This document shows, piece after piece, positions 1 to 8,254 of a DNA stretch of 35,102 nt. This DNA comes from Candidatus Fonsibacter lacus. Lineage in GTDB: Bacteria; Pseudomonadota; Gammaproteobacteria; Burkholderiales; Burkholderiaceae_C. The position numbers and the translations under genes are program-made. The stretch lies in assembly GCA_009921245.1 (NCBI GenBank), contig RFXW01000004.1, forward strand, positions 1 through 35,102. Direction: 5' to 3'. The notes beneath the pieces are model-generated. The model made no database searches. It had not been told where the DNA came from and was given only the letters and a program-made list of their open reading frames with translations. The stretch's first letter is position 1; each line of letters opens with the position of its first letter.

Positions 1-2
1 TG

Positions 3-359
3 GGCGGCCCATTGCACACCGAGCGCGGTTTTGTGCTGCATGACCCCATGGGCGATGACGAGGGCTCGGTTTACGCGTCGTCGTTGCATGTGCCCGGTGG
101 CCTTGAAATGACCACCTCGCGCGATGTACTCGAGGCCTTGTCGGTCGGGGCCGGGCCCAAGCGGGTGCGCATCATGCTTGGATACGCGTCGTGGGGCGAG
201 GGTCAGCTGGAATCTGAACTGGCCGAAAACCATTGGCTGACGGTGCCCGCCGACGCCGCGGTGGTGTTTGATACCCCCGCGGCCACCCAGTGGCAGCACG
301 CGGTGGCGCTGCTGGGATTGGATTCGGGCAACCTGGCGACGGGCTCGGGGCACTGTTAG
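3..359 (+). CDS. yqgE: YqgE/AlgH family protein (DUF179), 5' end outside window
   Basis: This is the C-terminal part of a YqgE/AlgH (DUF179) protein. The frame is open from the window edge and begins GGPLHTERGFVLH, the typical central motif of the family, so the 5' portion lies upstream and the ORF-track TTG at 12 is only an internal codon. Later family-like segments are IMLGYASWGEGQLESEL and NHWLTVPAD. The biochemical function of the family is not settled; in Pseudomonas AlgH has been tied to alginate regulation. It lies directly before ruvX, the usual proteobacterial arrangement. Identity is firm and function unknown. Confidence 0.9.
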   Translation, partial: GGPLHTERGFVLHDPMGDDEGSVYASSLHVPGGLEMTTSRDVLEALSVGAGPKRVRIMLGYASWGEGQLESELAENHWLTVPADAAVVFDTPAATQWQHAVALLGLDSGNLATGSGHC

Positions 360-360
360 C

Positions 361-780
361 GTGGTGGCTGCCATTCCTCGCGCCGCCGTTTCACCCGCTT
401 GGCAGCGGTTTTTGGCGTTTGACGTAGGCACCCGCCGCACCGGGGTGGCGGTAGGCAACCGCATCAGTGGCACCGCCACGCCGTGTCGCACCATCGTGGC
501 TCAAGGTGCTGCGGTTTGGTCCGAGGTGGCGCAGGCCGTGGGTGAGTGGCAACCCGACGCGTTGGTGGTGGGGGTGCCGCTGCACCCCGACGGTGCCGCG
601 CACGACATGACGGCGCTGGCGCAGCGTTTTGCGCGACGCCTAGAAGGGCGCTTTGGTCTGCCGGTGTTGCAGGTCGATGAACGCTACAGCACCACCGAGG
701 CACGCGCCATGGGGGCCACCGATCCAGACGCCGGCGCGGCCTGCATTGTGCTTGAGCAACTGCTGCGGGATTTGCCATGA
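361..780 (+). CDS. ruvX: Putative pre-16S rRNA nuclease / Holliday junction resolvase-like YqgF
   Basis: RNase H-fold nuclease of the YqgF/RuvX family (139 aa), thought to process the 5' end of pre-16S rRNA and also named a putative Holliday junction resolvase. The FLAFDVGTRRTGVAVG stretch (about residues 17-32) carries the first catalytic Asp. ALVVGVPLHPDG matches the second conserved strand and VDERYSTTEA the third acidic region. The ORF track starts at 268 inside yqgE; I prefer GTG 361, just after the yqgE stop, because it gives the normal family length. The SD is weak, so coupling to yqgE is likely. The gene overlaps pyrR by ATGA. Confidence 0.88.
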   Translation: MVAAIPRAAVSPAWQRFLAFDVGTRRTGVAVGNRISGTATPCRTIVAQGAAVWSEVAQAVGEWQPDALVVGVPLHPDGAAHDMTALAQRFARRLEGRFGLPVLQVDERYSTTEARAMGATDPDAGAACIVLEQLLRDLP

Positions 781-1289
781 GCGTAACCGCACCCAACGCC
801 GAGGCGTTGTATCTCAAACTGCGTGAGGCGGTACGGGCGTGGCTCGCTGCGCAGCCCGATCCGGCGCATTTGGTTGGCATTGCCTCGGGCGGGGCTTGGC
901 TGGCGCGTCGTTTGCAAACCGACCTTGGCTTGCCCGGTGAGCCCGGCGTGATCTCCTCGGTCATGCACCGCGACGACTTTGCCCAGCGCGGCTTGGCCGC
1001 CGCCGCCATGCAAACCAAACTGCCGTTTGAAGTCTCGGATGCGCGCGTGCTGTTGGTGGACGACGTGCTTTACACCGGGCGCACCATTCGCGCTGTGTTG
1101 AATGAATTGTTCGACTACGGCCGTCCCGCCAGCGTGGCCTTGGCGGTGCTGGTCGATCGGGGTGGGCGTGAGCTGCCGGTGTGCGCCGACCTCTGCGCCG
1201 CCCAGCTCAGCGTGCCCGCCCAGCAGGTGCTGCAGTTGCAGCGCCAAGAAAATGGTCAATTTGTCATGACCCTACAGGACGCAAGCTAA
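777..1289 (+). CDS. pyrR: PyrR-type bifunctional pyrimidine regulator / uracil phosphoribosyltransferase
   Basis: Type I phosphoribosyltransferase of the PyrR family (170 aa). The PRPP-binding loop [16 protein letters not shown] is at residues 91-106, and the N-terminal [10 protein letters not shown] segment is the usual uracil/pyrophosphate-binding loop. In Firmicutes PyrR attenuates the pyr operon by binding its leader RNA and also converts uracil plus PRPP to UMP. Whether this copy binds RNA cannot be judged, and no PyrR-type leader is visible in the window. It starts on the ATGA overlap with ruvX and is two bases before pyrB, which supports a pyrimidine role. Confidence 0.9.
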   Translation: MSVTAPNAEALYLKLREAVRAWLAAQPDPAHLVGIASGGAWLARRLQTDLGLPGEPGVISSVMHRDDFAQRGLAAAAMQTKLPFEVSDARVLLVDDVLYTGRTIRAVLNELFDYGRPASVALAVLVDRGGRELPVCADLCAAQLSVPAQQVLQLQRQENGQFVMTLQDAS

Positions 1290-1291
1290 GC

Positions 1292-2260
1292 ATGCCAAGC
1301 CATAACCCGCAGCTCAACCGCCACGGTGAACTGGTGCATTTGCTCTCTATCGAGGGCTTGGGGCGCGACCACTTAACCCACATATTGGATACAGCCAGCC
1401 AGTTTGTGAGCGTCAACGACAGAGACGTAAAAAAAGTGCCTTTGCTGCGCGGCAAAAGCGTGTTCAATTTGTTTTTTGAAAACTCCACCCGCACCCGAAC
1501 CACCTTTGAAATCGCTGCAGCGCGGCTGTCGGCCGACGTCATTAACTTAGACATCGCACGCTCCTCCACCAGCAAAGGGGAGAGCCTGCTCGACACCATG
1601 GACAACCTCACCGCCATGGCCGCCGATGTGTTTGTGGTGCGTCATGCCGCCTCGGGCGCGCCGTATCTTATGGCGCAGCATGTGCCGCCGCACGTGCATG
1701 TGGTCAACGCCGGTGACGGTCGCCACGCCCATCCCACGCAGGCTTTGCTCGATATGTACACCATTCGTCATTTCAAGGGCGACTGGGCCAATCTCACCGT
1801 GGCCATCGTTGGCGACGTGTTGCACTCGCGGGTGGCGCGCTCCAACATTCACGCGCTCACCACCTTAGGCTGTGCCGAGGTGCGCGTGGTGGGCCCGCGC
1901 ACCCTGGTGCCGCCCAGCTTGGCGCCGATGGGGGTACGGGTGTGCCATACCCTGCGTGAAGGGCTGGAGGGTGCAGACGTTGTCATGGCGTTGCGCTTGC
2001 AAAATGAACGCATGAATGGGGCGCTTATTCCGTCGGCACAAGAATTTTTTAAACGCTTTGGACTGACCGAGGCGCGCCTGGCCTGGGCCAAGCCCGACGC
2101 CATCGTGATGCACCCTGGCCCCATCAACCGTGGTGTAGAAATCGACTCCGCCGTGGCCGACGGCGAGCGCGCGGTGATTTTGTCTCAGGTGACGTTTGGC
2201 ATTGCGGTGCGCATGGCGGTGATGTCCATTGTGGCCGGTCACGACGGGGCCCGCGCATGA
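1292..2260 (+). CDS. pyrB: Aspartate carbamoyltransferase catalytic subunit
   Basis: Catalyses carbamoyl phosphate plus L-aspartate to N-carbamoyl-L-aspartate, the committed step of pyrimidine synthesis. At 322 aa it has full family length. The carbamoyl phosphate loop [13 protein letters not shown] is at residues 61-73, and [12 protein letters not shown] near the C terminus is the standard aspartate-domain motif. ATG 1292 is chosen over the track's 1181, which lies inside pyr[24 protein letters not shown] is a typical N terminus. It lies 2 bases after pyrR and overlaps pyrC' by ATGA. No pyrI regulatory subunit is seen; in this class of ATCase the pseudo-dihydroorotase next door is the structural partner. 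Confidence 0.96.
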   Translation: MPSHNPQLNRHGELVHLLSIEGLGRDHLTHILDTASQFVSVNDRDVKKVPLLRGKSVFNLFFENSTRTRTTFEIAAARLSADVINLDIARSSTSKGESLLDTMDNLTAMAADVFVVRHAASGAPYLMAQHVPPHVHVVNAGDGRHAHPTQALLDMYTIRHFKGDWANLTVAIVGDVLHSRVARSNIHALTTLGCAEVRVVGPRTLVPPSLAPMGVRVCHTLREGLEGADVVMALRLQNERMNGALIPSAQEFFKRFGLTEARLAWAKPDAIVMHPGPINRGVEIDSAVADGERAVILSQVTFGIAVRMAVMSIVAGHDGARA

Positions 2261-3549
2261 AAACCCTGATACAAGGTGGTCGCGTGCTCTGCCCAGCCAG
2301 CGGGTTGGACCAGGTTGCCGACGTCGCACTGGCTGACGGACAGGTGCTGGCCGTGGGGCAGGTACCCAGTGGCTTCACCCCCGACCAGCAACTCAACGCC
2401 AGTGGCGCTTGGGTGTTGCCCGGGTTGATCGACCTGTGCGCGCGCTTGCGCGAGCCCGGCCAAGAGCACGAGGGCATGTTGGAGTCCGAGTTGGCGGCGG
2501 CGGTATGCGGCGGCGTCACCCGCTTGGTGTGCCCACCCGACACCGACCCCGTGCTTGATGAACCTGGGCTGGTGGACATGTTGCGCTTTCGTGCCGCCCA
2601 ATTGCGTTTGGCCCATGTGCACCCGCAAGGCGCGCTCACGCGTGGCTTGCAAGGGCAAGCGCTGACCGAAATGGCGGAGCTCAGTGAATCCGGTTGTGTG
2701 GGCTTTGGGCAAGCCGAGCATGCGTTGCGCGACACCCTGGTGTTGCAGCGCGCCATGCAATACGCCGCCACCTATGGCTTTACGGTATGGCTACGTGCGC
2801 AAGACGCCTGGCTGGGCGGCGGCGTGGCCGCCAGCGGGCCGTTGGCCACCCGCATGGGTTTGTCGGGCGTGCCGGTGGTGGCCGAGGTGATTGCCTTGCA
2901 CACCATCACCGAGCTGATGCGTGTCACCGGTGCGCGCGTGCATGTGTGCCGCTTAAGCAGCGCCGCCGGTGTTGAGTTGGTGCGCCAAGCCAAGGCCCAG
3001 GGTTTGCCGCTTACTTGCGACATCAGCGTGCACAACCTGCATTTGTGCGACCACGACCTGGGCTACTTCGACTCGCGCGCGCATCTGCAGCCGCCGCTGC
3101 GCCAAGCCAGCGACCGCGAGGCGCTGGCCAATGCCTTGGCCGATGGCACCGTGGATGCGTTGGTGAGCGACCACAACCCGCTGGACGCCAACGCCAAACA
3201 TTTGCCGTTCGCCGAATCCGAGCCCGGTGCCACCGCCATTGAGCTGCTGTTGCCGCTGACGGTTAAATGGGCGCAAGCGCACAACGTGCCGCTGACGCAT
3301 GCGTTGGCGCGGGTTACCACTGGCCCGGCCGCGGTGCTGGGAGGCACCTTACCGGCGTTGGCCGGCAGCTTGCAGCCTGGTGCCCCGGCGCACGTGTGCG
3401 TGTGTCGGCCGTCGCAGCAGGCCACCGTGGTGGGCGCGCATTTGCGCAGCCAAGGCAAGTTCACGCCGTTTGAGGGCGCTGCCTTGCCCGTGCAAGTGGT
3501 GGCCACCTGGGTTGACGGCCACTTGGCGTTTGATGACACCCAGCACTGA
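2257..3549 (+). CDS. pyrC': Dihydroorotase-like protein, probably catalytically inactive PyrC' (ATCase partner)
   Basis: Amidohydrolase-fold protein of 430 aa in the dihydroorotase family. The metal-binding HxH of active enzymes (DxHxHLREPG) is replaced by [10 protein letters not shown], with Cys61 and Arg63 in place of the two His. The usual HCED segment reads LRAQDAWL (179-186), and the TDHAPH segment reads SDHNPL (304-309), so most zinc ligands are missing. This matches the pseudo-dihydroorotases that pair with PyrB in Pseudomonas-type ATCases. Overlap with pyrB by ATGA supports an equimolar complex. Dihydroorotase activity presumably comes from another pyrC elsewhere. Annotation as an active dihydroorotase would be misleading. 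Confidence 0.88.
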   Translation: MKTLIQGGRVLCPASGLDQVADVALADGQVLAVGQVPSGFTPDQQLNASGAWVLPGLIDLCARLREPGQEHEGMLESELAAAVCGGVTRLVCPPDTDPVLDEPGLVDMLRFRAAQLRLAHVHPQGALTRGLQGQALTEMAELSESGCVGFGQAEHALRDTLVLQRAMQYAATYGFTVWLRAQDAWLGGGVAASGPLATRMGLSGVPVVAEVIALHTITELMRVTGARVHVCRLSSAAGVELVRQAKAQGLPLTCDISVHNLHLCDHDLGYFDSRAHLQPPLRQASDREALANALADGTVDALVSDHNPLDANAKHLPFAESEPGATAIELLLPLTVKWAQAHNVPLTHALARVTTGPAAVLGGTLPALAGSLQPGAPAHVCVCRPSQQATVVGAHLRSQGKFTPFEGAALPVQVVATWVDGHLAFDDTQH

Positions 3550-4309
3550 GGCACAGGGTTTAACCCCTTGGGCTGCGGCGTGGCGCATGCTGCGTTTGCT
3601 GGGGCACGTGGTGCACGGTTTGTGGCAGTTGCACACCTCGTTTCCTCGGGCCACGCCCGAGGTGCAAACCGACATGGTGCGCCAGTGGTCGCGCCGCATG
3701 CTGGACAGTCTTGGCATAGCGCTGCAGGCGCAACCGGCCCCGCAGTGGCCAGCCCATCAGGGTGTGTTGGTGGTTATCAACCATATTTCGTGGCTTGATA
3801 TCTTGGTGCTCAACGCCGTGCATCCCATGCAATTCGTGGCCAAAGACGACATTCAACGCTGGCCACTGATCGGGCGATTGGTGGCGGCGTCTGGCACCTT
3901 GTTCATCCGCCGGCGCTCGGCGCGCGATGCGCTGCGCGTGGTGCACACCATGGCGCAGGCCTTGCGCGCGGGCGCGCGCGTGGCGGTGTTTCCCGAGGGT
4001 ACCACCAGCAGCGGTGAGGCGGTGCTGCCTTTTCATGGCAACTTGCTGCAAGCCGCCCTAGACGCCCAAGTGGCCGTGATGCCGGTTGGCCTGGGCTACT
4101 GGCAGCTCGACGGGCATAGGCGCAGCGCCGCCGTGCGTTACATCGACGACGATACCTTGCTTGGCTCCATATGGCGCACGCTGCGCCACGGGCCGGTGTT
4201 GGCAAGGGTCGTGTTTGGCCCATCCCAAACCGCCAATGGCCAAACACGCCGGCAGTGGGCACACGCGCTGCAAGTCCAAGTGCAACAGTTCATACAATTT
4301 GGGGTATGA
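3533..4309 (+). CDS. plsC: 1-acyl-sn-glycerol-3-phosphate acyltransferase (PlsC family)
   Basis: Membrane-associated lysophosphatidate acyltransferase-like protein (258 aa) expected to add an acyl chain to the sn-2 position of lysophosphatidic acid or a related acceptor. Motif I is NHISWLD (83-89) and motif III is FPEGTT (153-158), with FIRRRSARDALR between. The track starts at 3299 inside pyrC'; ATG 3533 gives a 17-base overlap with pyrC' and a sensible length. ATG 3587 (MLRLLG) is an alternative start. The N-terminal hydrophobic part (about 17-35) may anchor it. It overlaps the next gene by ATGA. Exact acyl acceptor is uncertain. Confidence 0.85.
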   Translation: MTPSTEAQGLTPWAAAWRMLRLLGHVVHGLWQLHTSFPRATPEVQTDMVRQWSRRMLDSLGIALQAQPAPQWPAHQGVLVVINHISWLDILVLNAVHPMQFVAKDDIQRWPLIGRLVAASGTLFIRRRSARDALRVVHTMAQALRAGARVAVFPEGTTSSGEAVLPFHGNLLQAALDAQVAVMPVGLGYWQLDGHRRSAAVRYIDDDTLLGSIWRTLRHGPVLARVVFGPSQTANGQTRRQWAHALQVQVQQFIQFGV

Positions 4310-4710
4310 CCACTTACAGTTGGAACCCCGTCATCGTTGGCCACACCGTTGCGGCGTTGGTGGCCTTGGGTCTGGGCACCGCGTTGCTGTTGCGGCGCAA
4401 AGGCACAGCGTCGCACCGCTGGCTGGGACGGTTGTGGATGGCGCTGATGGCCGGCGTGGCGTTGTCGTCGTTTGCCATCATGCGCGATGGCTACAGCTGG
4501 ATTCACGGCCTGTCGGTGTTTACCTTGATCACGTTGGTCACCGGTTGGTGGTTGGCGCGGCGGCGTTACATCGCGGCGCATCGGTTCAATATGTTAGGCC
4601 TGTACTTTGGGGCGTTGGTGGTCACTGGGCTGTTTACCTTGCTGCCCAATCGCCTGATCGGGCGGGCCGTGATTGACGGCTGGAACGCGTTGTTCGCCGC
4701 GTTAAACTAA
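4306..4710 (+). CDS. DUF2306-like four-helix membrane protein
   Basis: A 134-aa integral membrane protein with about four predicted helices: residues 7-27, 44-62, around 66-86 and 98-117. Several His residues (GHTVAAL, HRWLGRLW, WIHGLS, AAHRFNM) sit near membrane boundaries, as in DUF2306 proteins, so haem or metal binding has been suggested for such families but is not shown here. ATG 4306 overlaps the plsC stop (ATGA) and follows GGGGT; the track start at 4171 is inside plsC. Function unknown. It probably ends the pyrimidine operon transcript. Confidence 0.72.
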   Translation: MTTYSWNPVIVGHTVAALVALGLGTALLLRRKGTASHRWLGRLWMALMAGVALSSFAIMRDGYSWIHGLSVFTLITLVTGWWLARRRYIAAHRFNMLGLYFGALVVTGLFTLLPNRLIGRAVIDGWNALFAALN

Positions 4711-4717
4711 ACCTCGC

Positions 4718-4792
4718 GCCGCCATAGTTCAACGGATAGAACGAGCGCCTCCTAAGCGCTAGATACAGGTTCGATTCCTGTTGGTGGTACCA
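4718..4792 (+). tRNA. tRNA-Arg(CCT)
   Basis: A full cloverleaf is readable by eye. Acceptor GCCGCCA pairs with TGGTGGT, including G1-U72 and G4-U69 wobbles. D stem GTTC/GAAC, anticodon stem AGCGC/GCGCT with loop CTCCTAA (anticodon CCT, reading AGG), and T stem ACAGG/CCTGT with loop TTCGATT. The discriminator is A and CCA is encoded. It lies 7 bases after the DUF2306 stop, so it may be co-transcribed or have a promoter inside that gene. Confidence 0.95.
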
Positions 4793-4904
4793 ACGCCGCG
4801 CCGCGCCCCCCCGCACTTGGCATGCACTGTCCGCTCGGTGCCAAGCGCCCAATGACGGTTTGGCGCAAAATCGGGGCCCGTTGCATCTGCTTGCCATTGC
4901 TCCC

Positions 4905-6608
4905 ATGACGTCGCTCAAAGACACCTACTGGCCCCCTTATGTACCGCGGCGCTTTCGTGCGCCGCACACGCCGCTGATCGACAACCTGATCACCAGCGCG
5001 CGTCGTTACCCCAACAAGGCTGCGCTGATCTTTTTGCAGCAAGAAACCAGCTACGCCGAACTGCTTGAGCAAGTGGAGCGCATGGCGGGCTATTTGCAGC
5101 AACTGGGTGTCAAGCGCGGAGACCGTGTGTTGTTGCTGATGCAAAACTGCCCGCAACTGGTGGTGGCGCATTTTGCTATTTTGCGTGCCGACGCAGTGGT
5201 GGTGCCGGTTAACCCCATGAACCGTGCCCAAGAATTGCAACATTACATTGCCGACTCCCAAGCTCAGGTGGCGGTGGTGGCCGAAGATTTGGCCCACGAA
5301 TTGGCGCAAGCCAGCGCCGAACTGGCGCCACCGCAAAGGCTGCAACACGTGGTAACGGCGCGCTACGCCGACGCCGCAGGCGAGCTACACAACGCCGCCG
5401 TTGCCGTGCCCCAAGCGTGGCGCGATTGGTTTGCTGCAGCCGTTACCCCAGCCCAATGGGGCAGCACGCAGGCCCACGCGTGGCCGCAGGTTATGGCCGC
5501 CGCCCATACGCCCACGCCAGTACAAAATGGGCCAGAAGACTTGGCTATCTTGCCTTACACCAGTGGCACCACAGGCTTGCCCAAAGGCTGCATGCACCCG
5601 CAACGCACGGTGATGTACAACGCCCACGCCATGGGGCTGTGGATGTACCAAACCCCCGAGAGTGTGCAGCTGGTGGCGGTGCCAATGTTTCATATCACGG
5701 GCCTGGTGATTGGCATGCACGCCGTGATTGCCGCTGGTGCCAGCATGGTCATCATGCCGCGCTGGGATCGCGACTACGCCGGTGCTGCCATTGCGCACTG
5801 GGGTGTGACGCACTGGCTCAACATACCCACCATGGTGATCGATTTGCTGGCCAGTCCACACGCTGCCAACTACCCGCTCAACAGCCTGCAGTACATCGGC
5901 GGTGGTGGCGCCGCCATGCCGCAAGCCGTGGCGCAGCGCCTGTTGGAACAATACGGCTTACGCTACGCCGAAGCCTATGGTCTAACCGAAACCTGTGCGC
6001 CTTCGCACAGCAACCCGGCGCACGCCACGCGCCAACAATGCTTGGGCGTGCCCTACATGGACGCCGACGCGATCGTCGTCAACCCCGAGACCCTGCAGCC
6101 TGTTGCACCGGGTGAGCCAGGCGAAATTTTGATTCAAGGCCCCATGGTCTTTAACGGCTATTGGCGCAACCCCGAGGCCACAGCCAAGGCGTTCGCCGAG
6201 GTTCAGGGTAGGCGCTACTTTCGCAGTGGTGACCTGGGCCGGGTAGACGAGCAGGGGTTTTTCTACATGACCGATCGTCTCAAGCGCATGATCAACGCCA
6301 GTGGCTACAAAGTGTGGCCGGCTGAGGTTGAGGCCATGATGTTTCAACACCCCGCCATTGCCGAGGCGTGCATCATCAGCGCCCCCGATGCGTACCGCGG
6401 TGAAACCGTGCAAGCCGTGGTGGTGCTGCGCCAAGATGCCCAAGCCACGGCGGATGACATCATCGCCTGGTGTCGTGACCACATGGCGGCATACAAAGTG
6501 CCGCGGCGGGTGCAACTGATCGACGCCCTACCCAAAAGTGGCAGCGGCAAGGTGATGTGGCGTTTGCTGCAAGAGCAGGCTTGGGCACAAACGGCGGTCA
6601 ACACCTAA
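4905..6608 (+). CDS. Long-chain (or medium-chain) fatty-acid-CoA ligase, AMP-binding family
   Basis: Adenylate-forming acyl-CoA synthetase of 567 aa. It should activate a carboxylic acid with ATP to an acyl-AMP and transfer it to CoA. The P-loop ILPYTSGTTGLPKGC is near residue 217, YAEAYGLTETCA near 355, the hinge SGDLGRVDEQGFFYMTDRLKRMI near 440, and the C-terminal lysine motif LPKSGSGKVMWR near 543. ATG 4905 (MTSLKDTYWPPYVPRRF) is preferred over TTG 4860. It stands alone between two tRNA genes. Chain length specificity cannot be told from sequence, so I leave the symbol blank. Confidence 0.88.
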   Translation: MTSLKDTYWPPYVPRRFRAPHTPLIDNLITSARRYPNKAALIFLQQETSYAELLEQVERMAGYLQQLGVKRGDRVLLLMQNCPQLVVAHFAILRADAVVVPVNPMNRAQELQHYIADSQAQVAVVAEDLAHELAQASAELAPPQRLQHVVTARYADAAGELHNAAVAVPQAWRDWFAAAVTPAQWGSTQAHAWPQVMAAAHTPTPVQNGPEDLAILPYTSGTTGLPKGCMHPQRTVMYNAHAMGLWMYQTPESVQLVAVPMFHITGLVIGMHAVIAAGASMVIMPRWDRDYAGAAIAHWGVTHWLNIPTMVIDLLASPHAANYPLNSLQYIGGGGAAMPQAVAQRLLEQYGLRYAEAYGLTETCAPSHSNPAHATRQQCLGVPYMDADAIVVNPETLQPVAPGEPGEILIQGPMVFNGYWRNPEATAKAFAEVQGRRYFRSGDLGRVDEQGFFYMTDRLKRMINASGYKVWPAEVEAMMFQHPAIAEACIISAPDAYRGETVQAVVVLRQDAQATADDIIAWCRDHMAAYKVPRRVQLIDALPKSGSGKVMWRLLQEQAWAQTAVNT

Positions 6609-6634
6609 TCGCGCGTCTATCGCGCTTAAGCATG

Positions 6635-6777
6635 CCTTGGTATAACAAAGTTCAAACCTATGAACTAAAAATCTAAGCAAACATTAGGTAAAACCAAGGG
6701 TCAACCCTATGATTCACGCCGGCTGAAGGAGGTCGGTCAAGCTCATGCTCAAGCGGCGTGCGCAACCGACGAGCTTG
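6635..6777 (+). promoter_or_regulatory. Intergenic leader rich in inverted repeats before the small lipoprotein gene
   Basis: The 228-base gap between the acyl-CoA ligase and the lipoprotein gene is more AT-rich at 6630-6710 than its surroundings. It holds an outer repeat CCTTGGT (6635-6641)/ACCAAGG (6693-6699), an inner repeat GTTCA (6650-6654)/TGAAC (6661-6665), and AGGGT-CA-ACCCT (6697-6708), which competes with the outer stem. Further on, GTCGGT (6732-6737) pairs with ACCGAC (6765-6770) and CAAGCTC (6738-6744) with GAGCTTG (6771-6777); those two helices cross each other. A strong SD, AAGGAGG (6726-6732), touches the first of these. It could be a structured 5' leader or a small RNA; no known riboswitch class is recognised. 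Confidence 0.35.
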
Positions 6778-6837
6778 GCTCGCGGCAGCACGGTGGAGGC
6801 CAGCGTTGCCGCGCAAAAAGTGCCTCGAATTTTCTAA
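6745..6837 (+). CDS. Candidate 30-codon leader ORF upstream of the lipoprotein
   Basis: A 30-codon ORF (MLKRRAQPTSLARGSTVEASVAAQKVPRIF) too short for the supplied track. It follows the only strong SD of the gap, AAGGAGG at 6726-6732, with a longish 12-base spacer, and its TAA overlaps the first ATG of the next gene as TAATG. The peptide is basic with no recognised domain. It might be a leader peptide that couples translation into the lipoprotein gene, or merely chance. Start alternatives inside the leader are not convincing. Confidence 0.3.
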   Translation: MLKRRAQPTSLARGSTVEASVAAQKVPRIF

Positions 6838-7058
6838 TGGAATTTCAAATGAAGACGTTTGTCATGTTTGGATCGTTGGTGGTGGCTTCGGTATTGGTTG
6901 CCTGTGGCCAAAGCGATGCAGAGCAAAGCAAGGCCGCTGAGCCGGTGGCGGCGCCCGCTGCGCCTATGGCAGCCCCAGCTGCTGACCAAGCCCCGGTGAG
7001 CACCGACAGTGCGGCCCCTGCCGCCGAGACCAAACCAGCCGAGCCAGCCAGTAAATAA
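6837..7058 (+). CDS. Small Ala/Pro-rich lipoprotein
   Basis: Encodes a 73-aa protein, or 69 aa if ATG 6849 (MKTFVMFGSLVVASVLVACGQ) is used. That second start gives a textbook lipoprotein signal: positively charged Lys, hydrophobic stretch, and lipobox LVAC with Cys as the mature first residue. The mature part is a low-complexity Ala, Pro, Glu and Lys-rich tail (about 48 residues) with no domain. After processing by Lgt, LspA and Lnt it should be a small membrane-anchored peptide, probably in the outer membrane. Function is unknown. It is followed by a strong terminator, so it is likely monocistronic. Confidence 0.72.
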   Translation: MEFQMKTFVMFGSLVVASVLVACGQSDAEQSKAAEPVAAPAAPMAAPAADQAPVSTDSAAPAAETKPAEPASK

Positions 7059-7077
7059 CGCGTTGGTGTGGGGAGGG

Positions 7078-7108
7078 AGCCGCAGCCTATAGGTTGCGGC
7101 TTTTTTTT
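7078..7108 (+). terminator. Rho-independent terminator after the small lipoprotein
   Basis: Ten-pair stem AGCCGCAGCC/GGTTGCGGCT (one G-T wobble) with a TATA loop, directly followed by eight T. It ends 20-50 bases after the lipoprotein stop and shields the minus-strand tRNA-Pro. Confidence 0.9.
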
Positions 7109-7142
7109 GGCCGCGTGCAGGGCAAACAGGGTGCCTGCGGTG

Positions 7143-7219
7143 TGGTCGGGGTGAGAGGATTCGAACCTCCGGCCTCTACGTCCCGAACGTAGCGCTCTAC
7201 CAGGCTAAGCTACACCCCG
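7143..7219 (-). tRNA. tRNA-Pro(CGG)
   Basis: On the minus strand the cloverleaf runs CGGGGTG...CACCCCG (acceptor), anticodon stem CTACG/CGTAG with loop TTCGGGA, T arm GGAGG-TTCGAAT-CCTCT, discriminator A and an encoded CCA. The anticodon is CGG, reading CCG. The C1-G72 acceptor start is a usual proline identity feature. It is 77 nt long. It lies 45 bases downstream of ispB's stop on the same strand, so read-through from ispB is possible. Confidence 0.95.
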
Positions 7220-7264
7220 CGTGTACCTTATCGAGCGCCGAATTCTAGCAGTGCCGTAACCAGG

Positions 7265-8245
7265 CTAGTTGGCCCGTTGCAGCAGCTCTTCGGTTAGGGT
7301 GTGCATGGCTTGGGTGTAGGGGTTGTGCGGTAGGGCACGCAGCGCATCTTGCGCCACGCGGGCCTCGGCGTGCGCCAGCGCCATGGCCGCGCTTAAGCCA
7401 CCGCTGTCGCGAATCAGCGCCAGCAACCGCGGCAGCTGCGATACATCACCCTCGCGAATGGCGTTTTCCAGCAACTCGCGCTCGTCATCGGCCACGCGTT
7501 GTAGGGTGCAGATCAGGGGTAACGTTACCTTGCCCTCGCGCAAGTCATCGCCCAAGTTTTTGCCCATGGCTGCCGCGTCGCCACTGTAGTCAAGCGCGTC
7601 GTCCACCACCTGAAACGCCGTGCCCAGTGCTTGGCCAAACAGCGCGCAGGCCGACTCCACGTCCTCGCTGGCGTTGGCCAACAGCGCCGGCAGCCGGGCG
7701 CTGGCTTCAAACAGTTTGGCGGTTTTGGATCGAATCACTTGCAGGTAGTCGTCCTCGGTCATCGCGGTGTTGCGAATTTGCACCAGTTGCAACACCTCGC
7801 CCTCGGCGATCACGTTGGTTGCATCCGCCAGCACCTGCATCACGCGCATGTCGTTGACATCGACCATCATTTGAAAGGCGCGCGAATACAAAAAGTCGCC
7901 CACCAGCACGCTGGCCGGGTTGCCAAAAGCCTGGTTGGCCGTGGCCCGACCCCGGCGCAGCGTGGACTCGTCCACCACGTCGTCGTGCAGCAACGTGGCG
8001 GTATGAATAAATTCCACCACCGCTGCCAGCGTGAGGCGCTGCGGGCCCTGCAATTCCAGCGCCCCGGCCATGAGCAGCAGCAACGCTGGGCGCAGCCGCT
8101 TGCCGCCGGCGCCAATGATGTACTGGGTGACTTGGCCCACCAGCGGCACCTGGCTTTGAAGGTGCTGGGCAATCACCCCGTCCAGGGCGGTCATGTCGGC
8201 GGCAACAAGGGCCAGCGGGTCGGCTTGGGGGGCGGTGGTTGGCAT
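7265..8245 (-). CDS. ispB: Octaprenyl (polyprenyl) diphosphate synthase
   Basis: Trans-isoprenyl diphosphate synthase (326 aa) that condenses farnesyl diphosphate with IPP to make the side chain of ubiquinone. The first Asp-rich motif HDDVVDES is at residues 87-94 and the second DDALDYSGD at 215-223; GGKRLRP (48-54) is the usual substrate-binding segment. Length matches the family. Product chain length cannot be read with certainty, although IspB near rplU-rpmA in betaproteobacteria is normally the C40 enzyme. It diverges from rplU. The start has no SD, and a candidate -10 lies only 10 bases upstream. Confidence 0.94.
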   Translation of the reverse strand: MPTTAPQADPLALVAADMTALDGVIAQHLQSQVPLVGQVTQYIIGAGGKRLRPALLLLMAGALELQGPQRLTLAAVVEFIHTATLLHDDVVDESTLRRGRATANQAFGNPASVLVGDFLYSRAFQMMVDVNDMRVMQVLADATNVIAEGEVLQLVQIRNTAMTEDDYLQVIRSKTAKLFEASARLPALLANASEDVESACALFGQALGTAFQVVDDALDYSGDAAAMGKNLGDDLREGKVTLPLICTLQRVADDERELLENAIREGDVSQLPRLLALIRDSGGLSAAMALAHAEARVAQDALRALPHNPYTQAMHTLTEELLQRAN

Positions 8246-8254
8246 GCTGGAGTA

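Noticed and set aside
464-1259. Long minus-strand ORFs 464-1018 and 684-1259
   Set aside because: They lie antisense to ruvX and pyrR, which have clear family motifs; the predicted proteins are low-complexity Arg/Ala/His-rich, typical of shadow frames in GC-rich DNA.
4816-4845. CTTGGCA/TGCCAAG hairpin after tRNA-Arg
   Set aside because: Seven-base stem with a 16-base loop and no T tract; not a credible terminator on its own.
6758-6940. 60-aa ORF overlapping the lipoprotein start
   Set aside because: No SD, no domain, out of frame with the lipoprotein signal peptide, which is far more convincing.
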